Assembly: GCF_013201935.1 (NCBI RefSeq)
Contig: NZ_CP053833.1
Span: forward strand, 1,426,001 to 1,490,000
Origin: Arcobacter cloacae
Lineage (GTDB): Bacteria; Campylobacterota; Campylobacteria; Campylobacterales; Arcobacteraceae
Reading direction: 5' to 3'
Length of the DNA stretch: 64,000 nucleotides
Shown: positions 44,432-53,662 of the stretch, in pieces
Position numbering within the stretch: the first letter of the stretch is position 1
Layout of the letters: each line of letters starts with the position of its first letter
Position numbers and translations under genes: made by a program
Notes under the pieces: model-generated
The model's input: the letters and a program-made list of their open reading frames with translations, nothing else
The model's database searches: none
What the model was told of the DNA's origin: nothing

Positions 44432-45887
44432 GGGTAATTACCTCATTTTTCAGCATTATCTCTTTTAATCTAATTATTTCATCTATATTTGAAGAGATTT
44501 TTGTTCTTAAATCATTTTTGATATCCAATAAAAGCTCTTGAGTTGAAGTCGCCATTTTATATCTATTTACAATCTCATTTGCTATGTTTTCTGCATTTTC
44601 TAAGTCATTTGGATTTACAGCGTACTTCTCTTTTTTAATCACTTCAACACCAATAAAACCTGCTAAATCTCTTCTTATATTTTCACATAATTCTAAATAT
44701 GAAGGAAAAGTAGAATTTAATTTTTGAACACTCTCATCAAGAAGTGCTACTTTTGTTTTTGAAATAAATGCCTTTGAAGCTTGATATGTAGCTAAAATAT
44801 CTTTTTGCTCATCATCTAATATTTTTATCTGTTTTTTACCAAATTCAAGTTTATTTTTTGCTATTTCAATATCTTCATTTTCAAGTATTTTTTTACCAGT
44901 TTTAATCATATATAAAAGTGCTTCATTTATTAATGTAGCCAAAGAAGCAGAACTAAATCCAGCTGTTTCATTTACTAATTTTTCTATATTTATCTCATGA
45001 TTTTTACCATTTAAATACAACTCTAATATCTTTTTTCTATCTTCAATATTTGGTAAACCTACATGAACACGTCTATCAAATCTTCCAGCACGTAATAAGG
45101 CATCATCTAAAACTTCTATTTTATTAGTTGCTGCTATTACAATAACCCCACTATCCCCATCAAATCCATCCATTTGAGTTAAAAGTTCGTTTAGTGTTGA
45201 TTCTCTTTCATCATTTGATTTTCCACTTCTTGCTTTTCCAACAGCATCAATTTCATCTATAAACACAATAGCAGGGGCACTTTGTTTTGCTTTTGCAAAA
45301 AGTTCTCGAACCTTTTTAGCACCCATTCCCACATAAATATGTACAAAACTAGCACCACTTTGATAAAAAAATGGAACATCTGCTTCACCAGCAACTGCAC
45401 GTGCAATTAAAGTTTTTCCAACACCAGGAGGTCCTACTAAAAGTACACCTTTTGGAAGTTTTACTCCAAATTCAAGATATTTTTTTGGATTATTTAAAAA
45501 ATCAACTATCTCTTCAAGCTCTTCTTTTATCTCTTTAATACCAGCCACATCTTTAAATGTAACATTTGAAGTTACAGCTTTTATATTTGAATTTAAATCT
45601 TCATTTGATATTTTTGCCCTTGTTTTTATAAGTTCATTGTCAAAAGCTGATGATTGTTTTTTATTTTTATTAAAAAATGCCTTTACTTTATCTTCTTTAA
45701 ATTTTAGTAATAATGCCAAAAAAAGAAGAACAAATAGAAAAATAATTCCTACATAATAAGAACTTCCTTGAATGTGTGAACTACTTTTATAAATAGTATA
45801 AACAAATAATATCAACAAAACTATTGCTGATATTGCCATTAATTTTAGATTTTTATCTATATTCTTTTTATTTGAATCTTGCAACAT
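44418..45887 (-). CDS. FtsH-like membrane AAA+ ATPase without the HExxH protease motif
   Basis: A 489-residue protein. Two N-terminal TM helices (about 14-32 and 43-62) flank a short periplasmic loop, then an FtsH-type AAA domain: GPPGVGKT (Walker A, ~152-159), VFIDEIDAV (Walker B), and second region of homology RAGRFDRR. After it comes a peptidase-like region, but where FtsH has HEAGH this protein has TYQASK, so zinc binding and proteolysis should be lost. Likely an unfoldase or dislocase, or a pseudoprotease partner of true FtsH. It overlaps mtaB by 20 bases. Confidence 0.85.
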   Translation of the reverse strand: MLQDSNKKNIDKNLKLMAISAIVLLILFVYTIYKSSSHIQGSSYYVGIIFLFVLLFLALLLKFKEDKVKAFFNKNKKQSSAFDNELIKTRAKISNEDLNSNIKAVTSNVTFKDVAGIKEIKEELEEIVDFLNNPKKYLEFGVKLPKGVLLVGPPGVGKTLIARAVAGEADVPFFYQSGASFVHIYVGMGAKKVRELFAKAKQSAPAIVFIDEIDAVGKARSGKSNDERESTLNELLTQMDGFDGDSGVIVIAATNKIEVLDDALLRAGRFDRRVHVGLPNIEDRKKILELYLNGKNHEINIEKLVNETAGFSSASLATLINEALLYMIKTGKKILENEDIEIAKNKLEFGKKQIKILDDEQKDILATYQASKAFISKTKVALLDESVQKLNSTFPSYLELCENIRRDLAGFIGVEVIKKEKYAVNPNDLENAENIANEIVNRYKMATSTQELLLDIKNDLRTKISSNIDEIIRLKEIMLKNEVITLEDF

Positions 45888-47136
45888 TTTTATCTGCCTT
45901 TACTTCATACTCATCTAAGTATACCCAATCTCCAACTAAATCAACACTTGAATCAATCTCAATAGTATTAAAAAATTGATCAAGTCCTATATATTTTCCA
46001 TTTTTTTCTTGCTCAATTAAAACTTCTAAAGTTTTTTTATTTGCTGTTCTAAAATCAAAGTTTTTTTGCTCAATAATGCTAACTAATTCATTATATCTTT
46101 GTTTTGCTATATCACCTTTTATTTCAGGTTTCATAGTAGCACTTGGCGTTCCATCTCTTTTTGAATAGGTAAATGCGTGAACATGAGTTAGAGGAAATCT
46201 ATGAAGATTTTCCATAGCTTCTTTCCAAATTTCAGCTGTTTCACCTGGATGTCCAACTATAAAATCAGTTCCTAAAGCATATCCGTTGTCTCTTAAAAAC
46301 TCAAAAAGTTCCAAATCAGATAAAACTTTATTTCTTCTATTCATAATTTTTAACATCTCTTTTGAAGTATGTTGAAGTGCAATATGAAGATGTTTTGCCA
46401 TAAACGGCTCATTTATAAGCTCTTTAAACTCATCATCAATTTGAATAGGTTCAATACTTCCCATTCTTATACGTCTAACACCTTTGATTAATGCCATTTT
46501 TTTAAGAAGTTTTGCCAAACTTGTATGCTGTTTTTTTCCATAACTTCCAACATTTGTTCCTGTTAAAATAAACTCTCCAAAACCATTTGCTGCTAAAGTT
46601 GTTACTTGCTCTAAGATTTTATCTTCACTATAACTTCTTGCATCGCCCCTTACGTAAGGAATAATACAATATGAACATCTAAAATCACACCCCTCTTGAA
46701 TTTTGATAAATGCCCTACTTTTACCAACAAACTCTTCAACAATTGTTTCATCAATGTGAGTTAAATCACCAGCATTGAAAAATCTATTTTCATTTAATAA
46801 AAGTTCATTTATTTTCTCTTTTTCAGAGTGTCCAAAAAGTGAATCAACCTTATTTTCATTAAAAAGTGCTTCACCTTTTGTCCAAACCCCACACCCTGTA
46901 AAAACAACTCTTGGATCTTTTGGAAGTTTTTTCAAACCATTTATATAACCACGTGCAGTACTATCAGCACTATTTGTAACTGTACATGAGTTTATTACAA
47001 CAACATCCGCTAAAGATTCATCTTGAGTTACTTCAAAATCTTTTAAATTACTCATCATAACTTGAGTATCAAATACATTTGTTCTACAACCAAAAGTTTT
47101 AAAATATACTTTTGGTTTGTTTTGTGAAAAATTCAT
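45868..47136 (-). CDS. mtaB: tRNA (t6A37) methylthiotransferase MtaB
   Basis: A 422-residue radical-SAM methylthiotransferase. N-terminal UPF0004 domain with three Fe-S cysteines (TFGCRTN, INSCTVTN, TGCGVW), then a radical-SAM core with GCDFRCSYCIIPYVRG (CxxxCxxC), and a short C-terminal TRAM-like domain. It converts t6A37 to ms2t6A37 in tRNAs reading ANN codons. MiaB and RimO differ at the first motif. Position between mscS and the FtsH-like gene fits the conserved Campylobacterota order. Confidence 0.9.
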   Translation of the reverse strand: MNFSQNKPKVYFKTFGCRTNVFDTQVMMSNLKDFEVTQDESLADVVVINSCTVTNSADSTARGYINGLKKLPKDPRVVFTGCGVWTKGEALFNENKVDSLFGHSEKEKINELLLNENRFFNAGDLTHIDETIVEEFVGKSRAFIKIQEGCDFRCSYCIIPYVRGDARSYSEDKILEQVTTLAANGFGEFILTGTNVGSYGKKQHTSLAKLLKKMALIKGVRRIRMGSIEPIQIDDEFKELINEPFMAKHLHIALQHTSKEMLKIMNRRNKVLSDLELFEFLRDNGYALGTDFIVGHPGETAEIWKEAMENLHRFPLTHVHAFTYSKRDGTPSATMKPEIKGDIAKQRYNELVSIIEQKNFDFRTANKKTLEVLIEQEKNGKYIGLDQFFNTIEIDSSVDLVGDWVYLDEYEVKADKNVARFK

Positions 47137-47152
47137 AAATCTCTTTTCCTAA

Positions 47153-48889
47153 TTATCTTCTTATTATTTCATCTTCTAAATCTTTTGGAACAGGTCTTGG
47201 TTTTGAAGCTGGTCCATAAGCATTTTCTGTTTTATTTATATTGATTTGTTGAGTTGGGTAAGCTATGTGAATATCATCTTCTTTCATAAAAGCATCTAGT
47301 ATTTCAGGACTTATCGTACTTCTTAAAACTAAAGCTGCATAAGAGTTTGTTAAATACCAAGATGAAATTACAATACCATGAGATTCTACAAAAGTAAATA
47401 CTCTAGGTTCAACTCCAGTTGCACGTAATTGGTACTTATTTCTCATTTTAGAAAGTTGTTTTCTTGTAATATCAGTATAACCTTTTGAATAGTGTTTTAA
47501 AATATCTCTTGCGATTTTTTGGGCTTTTTTATGATTTGAATCAAAAGTAATTGTAATATCAATTCCATCCCAAACAGTTCTTAAACCTGAGTGTGTATAG
47601 TTTGAAATAAGCTCTGAAAAAATATAGTTATTTGGAATAAAGAAGATTCTTCCACTTCTTCTATTTACCATATAAGAAGTCAAAGTAATATCTTCTCTTA
47701 TTGTTATTTTAAATAAAGAGATATCCAAAACATCACCAACTGTTTCAACTCCACCTTTTGTAACTTTTATTCTATCTCCTACTTGAATAGAACCTGAAGT
47801 AACTATTACCATCCATCCAAAAATTGACATAAACCAATCTTTTAGGGCAATAGCAATACCAGCTGAAGCAAATCCAAGAATTGTTACAAGATATGAAACA
47901 TTATCTATATATGAAAATAAAACTACCATAACAACTAAAAAAACCAATGTAAAATTGATTATTTTATTTATCATATAGTAATTTTCATTTTGTGAAAAAT
48001 ACTTCTTAAGAGCTAGTTTTACCAAAAATGAAATCACAAATAAAACTAAAATAATCAAAAATATCACAAACATTTTTTGTATTTGTTGAGAAATCTGATT
48101 TTTAATCTCTAAAATTACTTGTTCAATTTTTCTTGTATAAACCTCTTCACTTGTAGATACAATATCTAAAACCATAGAAAAATCTTTTTTCTGTTTATCT
48201 AAAAAAGTGATTTTTTCCTTATATTCTGCTTTAGGTTCTAAATTAAAAAGTTCTAAATATAAAACCAACTCTTCATCAAGTTTTGTTACTAAACTATCTA
48301 TTTGAATATCAAGATTTTTAAACTGCTTTTTGTTGTTTTCTAATTTTTTAATATGAGATAAAGCGTTAATTATCCCAAAAGGATTAGTTATGTTTTCATA
48401 TTTTTCAATCTCTGGAGGATTAATCAAAGCCCCAATTGGTGAACCTTTATACTCATCAATTAACTCTAACTCATTCTCTTTTACTCTAATTTTGTTATGT
48501 AATTGATAAATTTGCTCATCAGTAGTGTTTGTTTTTTTCTTTAAACCATCTTTTAAAATCTCTAATTCTGTAGAAATTTTACTATAAGATAAGTAGTTAG
48601 AGTATCTTTTTAATAAAATATTATCTCTTAATTCAAGGTCAATTGAAGCAATTCTTTGAAGTAAGCTATTTATTTGAGCTAAATTTTTCATATTTAACTC
48701 TTTTGCTTTTTGTTCTTCTAGTTCTTGAAGTTTTTTCTCTTCTTCAAGCTTTAAAGCCTCTTCTTGCTTCTCTTGAATAATATTTTGTTCTATTTTTGCG
48801 ACTTCTGCTTTATCTTTTTTATTTAAAACATTCTCTTGTGAAAAACAAAAAGAGACTAAAAATAAAAGAGTAAATATTTTTTTAAACAC
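47153..48889 (-). CDS. MscS-family mechanosensitive channel
   Basis: A 578-residue inner-membrane protein. Signal peptide (1-17), a long periplasmic coiled-coil region (about 20-270) with Glu/Lys-rich heptads, three or four TM helices (about 273-292, 310-328, 333-360), then the MscS pore helix (VTILGFASAGIAIALKDW) and cytoplasmic beta and alpha/beta domains (SGSIQVGDRIKV ... VRR...FIPNN). Releases solutes on hypo-osmotic shock. The size puts it between MscS and the large MscK/MscM types. It follows aroB by one base. Confidence 0.88.
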   Translation of the reverse strand: MFKKIFTLLFLVSFCFSQENVLNKKDKAEVAKIEQNIIQEKQEEALKLEEEKKLQELEEQKAKELNMKNLAQINSLLQRIASIDLELRDNILLKRYSNYLSYSKISTELEILKDGLKKKTNTTDEQIYQLHNKIRVKENELELIDEYKGSPIGALINPPEIEKYENITNPFGIINALSHIKKLENNKKQFKNLDIQIDSLVTKLDEELVLYLELFNLEPKAEYKEKITFLDKQKKDFSMVLDIVSTSEEVYTRKIEQVILEIKNQISQQIQKMFVIFLIILVLFVISFLVKLALKKYFSQNENYYMINKIINFTLVFLVVMVVLFSYIDNVSYLVTILGFASAGIAIALKDWFMSIFGWMVIVTSGSIQVGDRIKVTKGGVETVGDVLDISLFKITIREDITLTSYMVNRRSGRIFFIPNNYIFSELISNYTHSGLRTVWDGIDITITFDSNHKKAQKIARDILKHYSKGYTDITRKQLSKMRNKYQLRATGVEPRVFTFVESHGIVISSWYLTNSYAALVLRSTISPEILDAFMKEDDIHIAYPTQQININKTENAYGPASKPRPVPKDLEDEIIRR

Positions 48890-48890
48890 T

Positions 48891-49925
48891 TTAGAAACCT
48901 TTTAATATTTCAATAACATCTGTTTTACTAACTTCATTAGTAATCTTACAATTTCCTATTCCAACAGGTAAAATAAACTTGATTTTATTATCCAACGATT
49001 TTTTATCTAAGAAAAAATGCTCATAAAAATCTTCAACATCTTTTATTTTATAAGTTGTTGGAATATTATACTTTTCAAGTAAACTTTTTACCCTTAACGC
49101 TTCTTCTTGACTCATCAGTCCTATTTTTACAGCTAAAGCATTTGCCATACACATACCAATTCCCACAGCTTCACCATGTAAATATGTATCGTAGTTTGTT
49201 TCATTTTCAATAACATGCCCAAAAGTATGACCATAATTTAAAGCTGCTCTTATTCCTAACTCTTTTTCATCTTGTGAAACAACATCAGCTTTTGTTTGAA
49301 CAGATTTTGCAATAGCTATTTGAATATTTTTTTCATCATTTAAATCATTTTGTTCTAACCACTCAAAAAAATCTTTGTTAAAAGTAACTGCCATTTTTAC
49401 AATCTCAGCAACTCCTGCGCCAAACTCTCTTTTTGGTAAAGTTTTTAGCATTGATGGGTCGATATAAACTGCAATTGGTTGATGAAAAGCACCAATTAAA
49501 TTTTTTCCAAATTTATTATTTATTCCTGTTTTCCCACCAACACTTGCATCAACTTGAGAAAGTAAAGTTGTTGGTATTTGTACAAAATCAATTCCTCTTT
49601 GATAAATTGAAGCAGCAAATCCAGTCATATCTCCAATAACTCCACCACCAAAAGCAACAAGAAGCGATTTTCTATCTAATCTTTTTTCAAAACAATGTTC
49701 TAAAATAGATTCTAATGTTTGCATATGCTTATACTCTTCACCATCAGGGATTGTACAAACACTTAACTCTCGTGCATTAAGCTTTGATTTTAAATACTCC
49801 AAATGAAAACCACTAACAGTAGGATTTGTAACTATTACTACTTTTCTATCAAAATATAACTCTTTTAGTTCTTCTATAAAAATTTCGTATGAATTATCAT
49901 GGGGTAAATTTATTTTAACAGTCAT
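48891..49925 (-). CDS. aroB: 3-dehydroquinate synthase
   Basis: A 344-residue NAD-dependent enzyme converting DAHP to 3-dehydroquinate in the shikimate pathway. Hallmarks are LVAFGGGVIGDMTGFAASIYQRG (nucleotide site; shown in part), TLLSQVDASVGGKTGIN with metal and catalytic residues, and metal histidines in NYGHTFGH and LHGEAVG. Length normal (~345-360). First gene of the run aroB-mscS-mtaB-ftsH-like-bioV-mogA. ATG start, after an AT-rich promoter shared with the divergent helicase gene. Confidence 0.95.
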   Translation of the reverse strand: MTVKINLPHDNSYEIFIEELKELYFDRKVVIVTNPTVSGFHLEYLKSKLNARELSVCTIPDGEEYKHMQTLESILEHCFEKRLDRKSLLVAFGGGVIGDMTGFAASIYQRGIDFVQIPTTLLSQVDASVGGKTGINNKFGKNLIGAFHQPIAVYIDPSMLKTLPKREFGAGVAEIVKMAVTFNKDFFEWLEQNDLNDEKNIQIAIAKSVQTKADVVSQDEKELGIRAALNYGHTFGHVIENETNYDTYLHGEAVGIGMCMANALAVKIGLMSQEEALRVKSLLEKYNIPTTYKIKDVEDFYEHFFLDKKSLDNKIKFILPVGIGNCKITNEVSKTDVIEILKGF

Positions 49926-50063
49926 TTTATTTATCCAAATTATTTATTTAATAAGGTTTCTATATTAGCTAAATTGAGGTTAAACAAGGCTAAATTATTT
50001 TAAATTCAAATCTAATCTACTTTTAGCTATAATAAAATAAAATCAAGATTAAAAGGATTTCTT

Positions 50064-51371
50064 ATTAAAACTTTTACTTCATTAAACTTAGATGAAAAAA
50101 TTATAAAAGCATTAGAAGATTTAAATTACGAAGAAGCTACGCAAATACAAACAAAAACTATTCCTTTGGCACTTAAAAAAAGAGATATTTTAGCAGCTGC
50201 ACAAAGTGGTACAGGTAAAACTGCTGCTTTTTTATTGCCAATTTTAGAAGAACTATTAGAGAAAAAACAACCTAACACTCCTATTTTAAGAGCTTTAATT
50301 TTAGTTCCAACAAGAGAACTTGCAACTCAAATAGCAAAAGCTGTTGATGATTATGCTAAATATATGGATATTGAAAGACTAGCTGTTTTTGGTGGCGTTT
50401 CTGCAAAAGAACAAGAGAGAAAAATAGCAAAAGGTATTGATATTTTAGTTGCTACAAGTGGTAGATTGATGGAACATATAAAAAATAAAAGTGTTGATTT
50501 ATCAAGTGTTACAACTGTTGTAATCGATGAAGTTGATACTATGCTTGATATGGGATTTTTAGAAGATATTGAATCTATTTTACCAAATGTTGGACCACAT
50601 AGACAAATTATGATGTTTAGTGCAACAATGAATCAAAATGTAAAAAAACTTGCAAAAGAGTTTTTAACAGACCCTGTTGTAATTGAAGTAGCAAGCCAAC
50701 GTTCAACTGTAAAAATAATTGATCAACAAATAGTTTTAGTTGATGAAAACAAAAAAGCTGAACTATTATCTTATTTAATTGGTTCAAGAAACTACTCTCA
50801 AGTTTTAGTTTTTGTTAATATGAAAAAAGAGGCTGATGAATTAGTAGAACACCTTGAACTTGATGGACTAAGTGCTTTATGTATACATGGAGATGTAAGA
50901 CAAAGCGCAAGAGGAAAAGCTCTTAAAAAGTTTAAATCAGGGGATATTAGAGTTCTAGTAGCAACAGATATTGCAGCACGGGGAATTGATATAGAACTTC
51001 TTCCTGTTGTTGTAAATTATGCTTTACCTGAAACAATAAGTGATTATACACATAGAATTGGAAGAACAGGACGTGCTGGAAATGCGGGAACTGCAATCAC
51101 TCTTTTAAGTGTAAAAGATTATAAATTGATGATTGAAATTGAAAAAGAGTTAATTATAAACGTACCAAGAGTAGAGATTGAAGGTTTTGAAACAACAGAA
51201 AAAAAACCAAGACTTTTCAAAGCAAGACCAAAACAACTAAGTGTTAAAAAAGCAGAAGCAAAAAAAGCTGCCAAAAAAACAGGTTATACAAAAACTAATG
51301 CACCTGAAAAAAAACCTGCTAAAAAAAGAAAAACAACAAAAAGAGATTCAAATAGAAGTTTTGGAAAATAA
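50064..51371 (+). CDS. DEAD-box RNA helicase (RhlE-like), apparent ATT start
   Basis: An ATP-dependent RNA helicase of 435 residues if begun at ATT 50064. Motifs: Q motif TSLNLDEKI ... EATQIQ, AAAQSGTGKT (I), PTRELATQ (Ia), VIDEVD (II, DEVD rather than DEAD), FSAT (III), HRIGRTGRAG (VI), and a basic, Lys-rich tail. The Q motif lies upstream of the first standard start (TTG 50166), and no ATG/GTG/TTG occurs between, so translation probably starts at ATT 50064, six bases after AAAAGGA. Cytoplasmic; RhlE/CsdA-type roles in ribosome assembly or RNA decay. Confidence 0.8.
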   Translation: MKTFTSLNLDEKIIKALEDLNYEEATQIQTKTIPLALKKRDILAAAQSGTGKTAAFLLPILEELLEKKQPNTPILRALILVPTRELATQIAKAVDDYAKYMDIERLAVFGGVSAKEQERKIAKGIDILVATSGRLMEHIKNKSVDLSSVTTVVIDEVDTMLDMGFLEDIESILPNVGPHRQIMMFSATMNQNVKKLAKEFLTDPVVIEVASQRSTVKIIDQQIVLVDENKKAELLSYLIGSRNYSQVLVFVNMKKEADELVEHLELDGLSALCIHGDVRQSARGKALKKFKSGDIRVLVATDIAARGIDIELLPVVVNYALPETISDYTHRIGRTGRAGNAGTAITLLSVKDYKLMIEIEKELIINVPRVEIEGFETTEKKPRLFKARPKQLSVKKAEAKKAAKKTGYTKTNAPEKKPAKKRKTTKRDSNRSFGK

Positions 51372-51396
51372 AAGTAGTAAAAAACTACTTTTATTT
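51366..51396. terminator. Terminator between the helicase and hemH genes
   Basis: A 13-bp perfect stem (51366-51378 with 51384-51396), 5-nt loop, overlapping the helicase stop; T/A-rich flanks suit both strands. Confidence 0.75.
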
Positions 51397-51401
51397 AAAA
51401 A

Positions 51402-52331
51402 CTACTTCATACTTTCATAAATACCTTTTATAGCATCCATAAAATAAGGATGATGATTAGGAGCCTTTGCAACTCTATAATCTTTAATACCAAGCTCATG
51501 GGCAACTTCACCGTACTCAAGAACTAATTCACCTTGTGTTTCTGAATTATCAACTGTAAATGAAATAGGATAGATTATTACTTTTGATTTTATCTCTTTT
51601 AATTTATCTTCCATATAAGGTCGTAACCACTCCATTGGTCCTAATCTTGATTGATATGCAACATGGATTTTTTTAAAACTTATATTTTGATCTTCTAACT
51701 CTTTTTTTGCACATTCCACATTTGCTAAAATATGTTTTTGATATAAATCACCTTTGTTTATAGTTCTTTGTGTTAAACCATGTGCTGAAAAAACCAATTC
51801 AAAATCATTTGAATCTTCACCATTTAAAGCCTCTTTTATTCGCTCAACTATTACTTTGTTATACAAAGGATTATCATAATAACTATCTATTGTTTTTATT
51901 TTTTTATCAATATTATATTTTTTTGCAACTTTTATAAAATCTTCAATAGATGATTTTGTAGTTGTACTTGAATAGTGTGGATACATAGGAATTGCATATA
52001 TCTCATCATAATTTTTAAGTTTTGGCATAATATCACTTGCGAAGGGTGGTGTGTATCTCATTTCATAAAAAACATCAGCATCAAGCTGTTTATTCAATCT
52101 TCTTACTAATCTTTTTGTATGTCCAACAATAGGAGACATTCCACCTAATTCTTTGTAGTTTTGCTTTGCAATTTCCAATCTTTTAAACACAATTAATGAA
52201 CCAATCATTGCTCTTATTGGTTGAGGAGCGCCAATTATATATTTATCATTAAACATATTTTTTAGAAAAACTTTTACTTCATTTAGGTTATTTGGTCCAC
52301 CCATATTCATCAAAACAACTGCTCTTTTCAA
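51402..52331 (-). CDS. hemH: Ferrochelatase
   Basis: Inserts Fe2+ into protoporphyrin IX, the last step of haem b synthesis; relevant here given the cytochromes. 309 residues, normal for the bacterial enzyme. VLMNMGGPNNLNEVKVFL at the N-terminus, IPMYPHYSSTTTKS mid-protein and SAHGLTQRTINKGDLY (catalytic His ~185) are family signatures. Its start overlaps the SRPBCC gene stop by four bases. Confidence 0.93.
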   Translation of the reverse strand: MKRAVVLMNMGGPNNLNEVKVFLKNMFNDKYIIGAPQPIRAMIGSLIVFKRLEIAKQNYKELGGMSPIVGHTKRLVRRLNKQLDADVFYEMRYTPPFASDIMPKLKNYDEIYAIPMYPHYSSTTTKSSIEDFIKVAKKYNIDKKIKTIDSYYDNPLYNKVIVERIKEALNGEDSNDFELVFSAHGLTQRTINKGDLYQKHILANVECAKKELEDQNISFKKIHVAYQSRLGPMEWLRPYMEDKLKEIKSKVIIYPISFTVDNSETQGELVLEYGEVAHELGIKDYRVAKAPNHHPYFMDAIKGIYESMK

Positions 52332-52780
52332 TTTTTACCCTTTTCTAAAATCTCTTTTGTAGCTTTATGTCTATAATCAAACATTTTTTGTAAATCTTTT
52401 TTTACAAATCCCTCTAGTAATTTTCCAAAAATTCCAAAAGGCATTTTAAAAGTAATTACATCTTTCATTTCACACATATTTCCATGTTTTATAAAAATAT
52501 GTTTATGTTCCCAATAGGAAAATGGTGATTTTAATGCAAAATCAACCAATAAATTTGGCTCATCAATCTTTTCTATTTTTACTTCCCAATTCATTGGTAT
52601 AAAATATTTAGTACTTTTGATTTTTAATATTTGTCCAACTTGTGGTTTAAAATCTTTTGTTAAGAGTTCGACTTTTGTATCTTTTGGAGTGATAAATGTT
52701 AGATTATTTGTATCTAAGTGAAACTCAAATAAAGATTTTATATCACAACTTATATATGAACTTTTTATAAATGTTTGCAT
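52328..52780 (-). CDS. SRPBCC/START-like lipid-binding family protein
   Basis: A 150-residue protein of the cyclase/dehydrase (SRPBCC) type: N-terminal SYISCDIKSLFEFHLDTNNLTFITP, a curved sheet and the long C-terminal helix (FGKLLEGFVKKDLQKMFDYRHKATKE). It would bind a hydrophobic ligand. The start at 52780 is chosen because AAGGA lies seven bases before it; a TTG at 52798 is less likely. Co-transcribed with hemH. Ligand and role unknown; a SRPBCC gene beside hemH recurs in this phylum as far as I recall. Confidence 0.72.
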   Translation of the reverse strand: MQTFIKSSYISCDIKSLFEFHLDTNNLTFITPKDTKVELLTKDFKPQVGQILKIKSTKYFIPMNWEVKIEKIDEPNLLVDFALKSPFSYWEHKHIFIKHGNMCEMKDVITFKMPFGIFGKLLEGFVKKDLQKMFDYRHKATKEILEKGKN

Positions 52781-52912
52781 TTTTGTATCCTTGTACAAAA
52801 TATTTTATACAAGGGAAATTTACAAAAATAAAGGCTTGTTTAGTAGGTTGTTTTTGTAGGTTTATAGATTAGTTCTTCTTTTAATAATTATCAACAAATT
52901 AAAAATTCTTAT

Positions 52913-53602
52913 TTAATCATCTTCAAAATTCAATCTACAACCAAGTGATGGGCTTGTTTCTATTAGTTGATGATTGAATTTACTTCTTAATCTATATAAT
53001 AATGTTCTTAATGTACTATCAGATATAGAGTTATTTCCCCATATATAATGTTCTATCGATTCAAAAGGAACAGTTGTTCCTTTTGCTTTTATGAGAACTT
53101 CTAAAAATAATCTTTCATTTTTTGTGATAGATATTTCTTGTGTTTCATAATAAATTTTCAAATGTTCTTCAAAACTATAATAATAGTTTGAAGAGAGTTT
53201 TTGCCTATTAATTATAATTTTTTCTTTTAGATTTTTTTGTAATTTATAAGCTACTAAATTTATTGTTGTTTTTAAATCATTACGATTAAATGGTTTAACT
53301 AAATATCCAGCTGGTTCTGTTGCAACAGCATTAGCTACTGTTTCATCATCACAATAAGCACTTACAAATATTATTGGAATACTATCTTTTTCATTTATTT
53401 TCTTGGATATTTCAATACCATTTATACTATTTTTTAGAAATATATCCATCAAAATAATATCAGGTTTGTTATCTAAAATTGATTTCATTGTATCTTCATA
53501 ATTTGTTACAATATCCGTTACTTCGTACCCTAATTTTTTTAAAGTACTTTTTGTATCAAGTGCAACAATTGTTTCATCTTCAACTATTAAAATTTTTATC
53601 AT
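52913..53602 (-). CDS. OmpR-type response regulator
   Basis: A 229-residue regulator. Receiver domain (1-120): acidic pair EDE, phospho-acceptor Asp in ILMDIFLK (~52), a Ser in VSAYCDD and Lys in LVKPF. C-terminal winged helix (about 145-225): ITKNERLFLEVLIKAKG, SDSTLRTLLYRLRSKF recognition helix, and a wing ending SLGCRLNF, as in PhoB/OmpR. Start at 53602 is preferred (GAGGT upstream) over the in-frame 53647, which lies inside the operator. It follows its kinase gene with a separate operator between them. Confidence 0.88.
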   Translation of the reverse strand: MIKILIVEDETIVALDTKSTLKKLGYEVTDIVTNYEDTMKSILDNKPDIILMDIFLKNSINGIEISKKINEKDSIPIIFVSAYCDDETVANAVATEPAGYLVKPFNRNDLKTTINLVAYKLQKNLKEKIIINRQKLSSNYYYSFEEHLKIYYETQEISITKNERLFLEVLIKAKGTTVPFESIEHYIWGNNSISDSTLRTLLYRLRSKFNHQLIETSPSLGCRLNFEDD

Positions 53603-53641
53603 TATAAAATCTACCTCTATTTTTTTATAATACAAAACTAT

Positions 53642-53659
53642 CGTCACATTCTCGTCACA
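53642..53659 (-). promoter_or_regulatory. Tandem operator upstream of the response-regulator gene
   Basis: On the reverse strand TGTGACG-AGAA-TGTGACG: two direct half-sites with an 11-bp period, the arrangement bound by OmpR/PhoB-type dimers. It ends 39 bases before the regulator ATG and lies 3 bases from the kinase stop. The same 18 bases recur at 55564-55581. Confidence 0.75.
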
Positions 53660-53662
53660 ATA

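Noticed and set aside
50166-51371. Helicase beginning at TTG 50166
   Set aside because: This start would delete the Q motif and first helix encoded directly upstream in the same frame.
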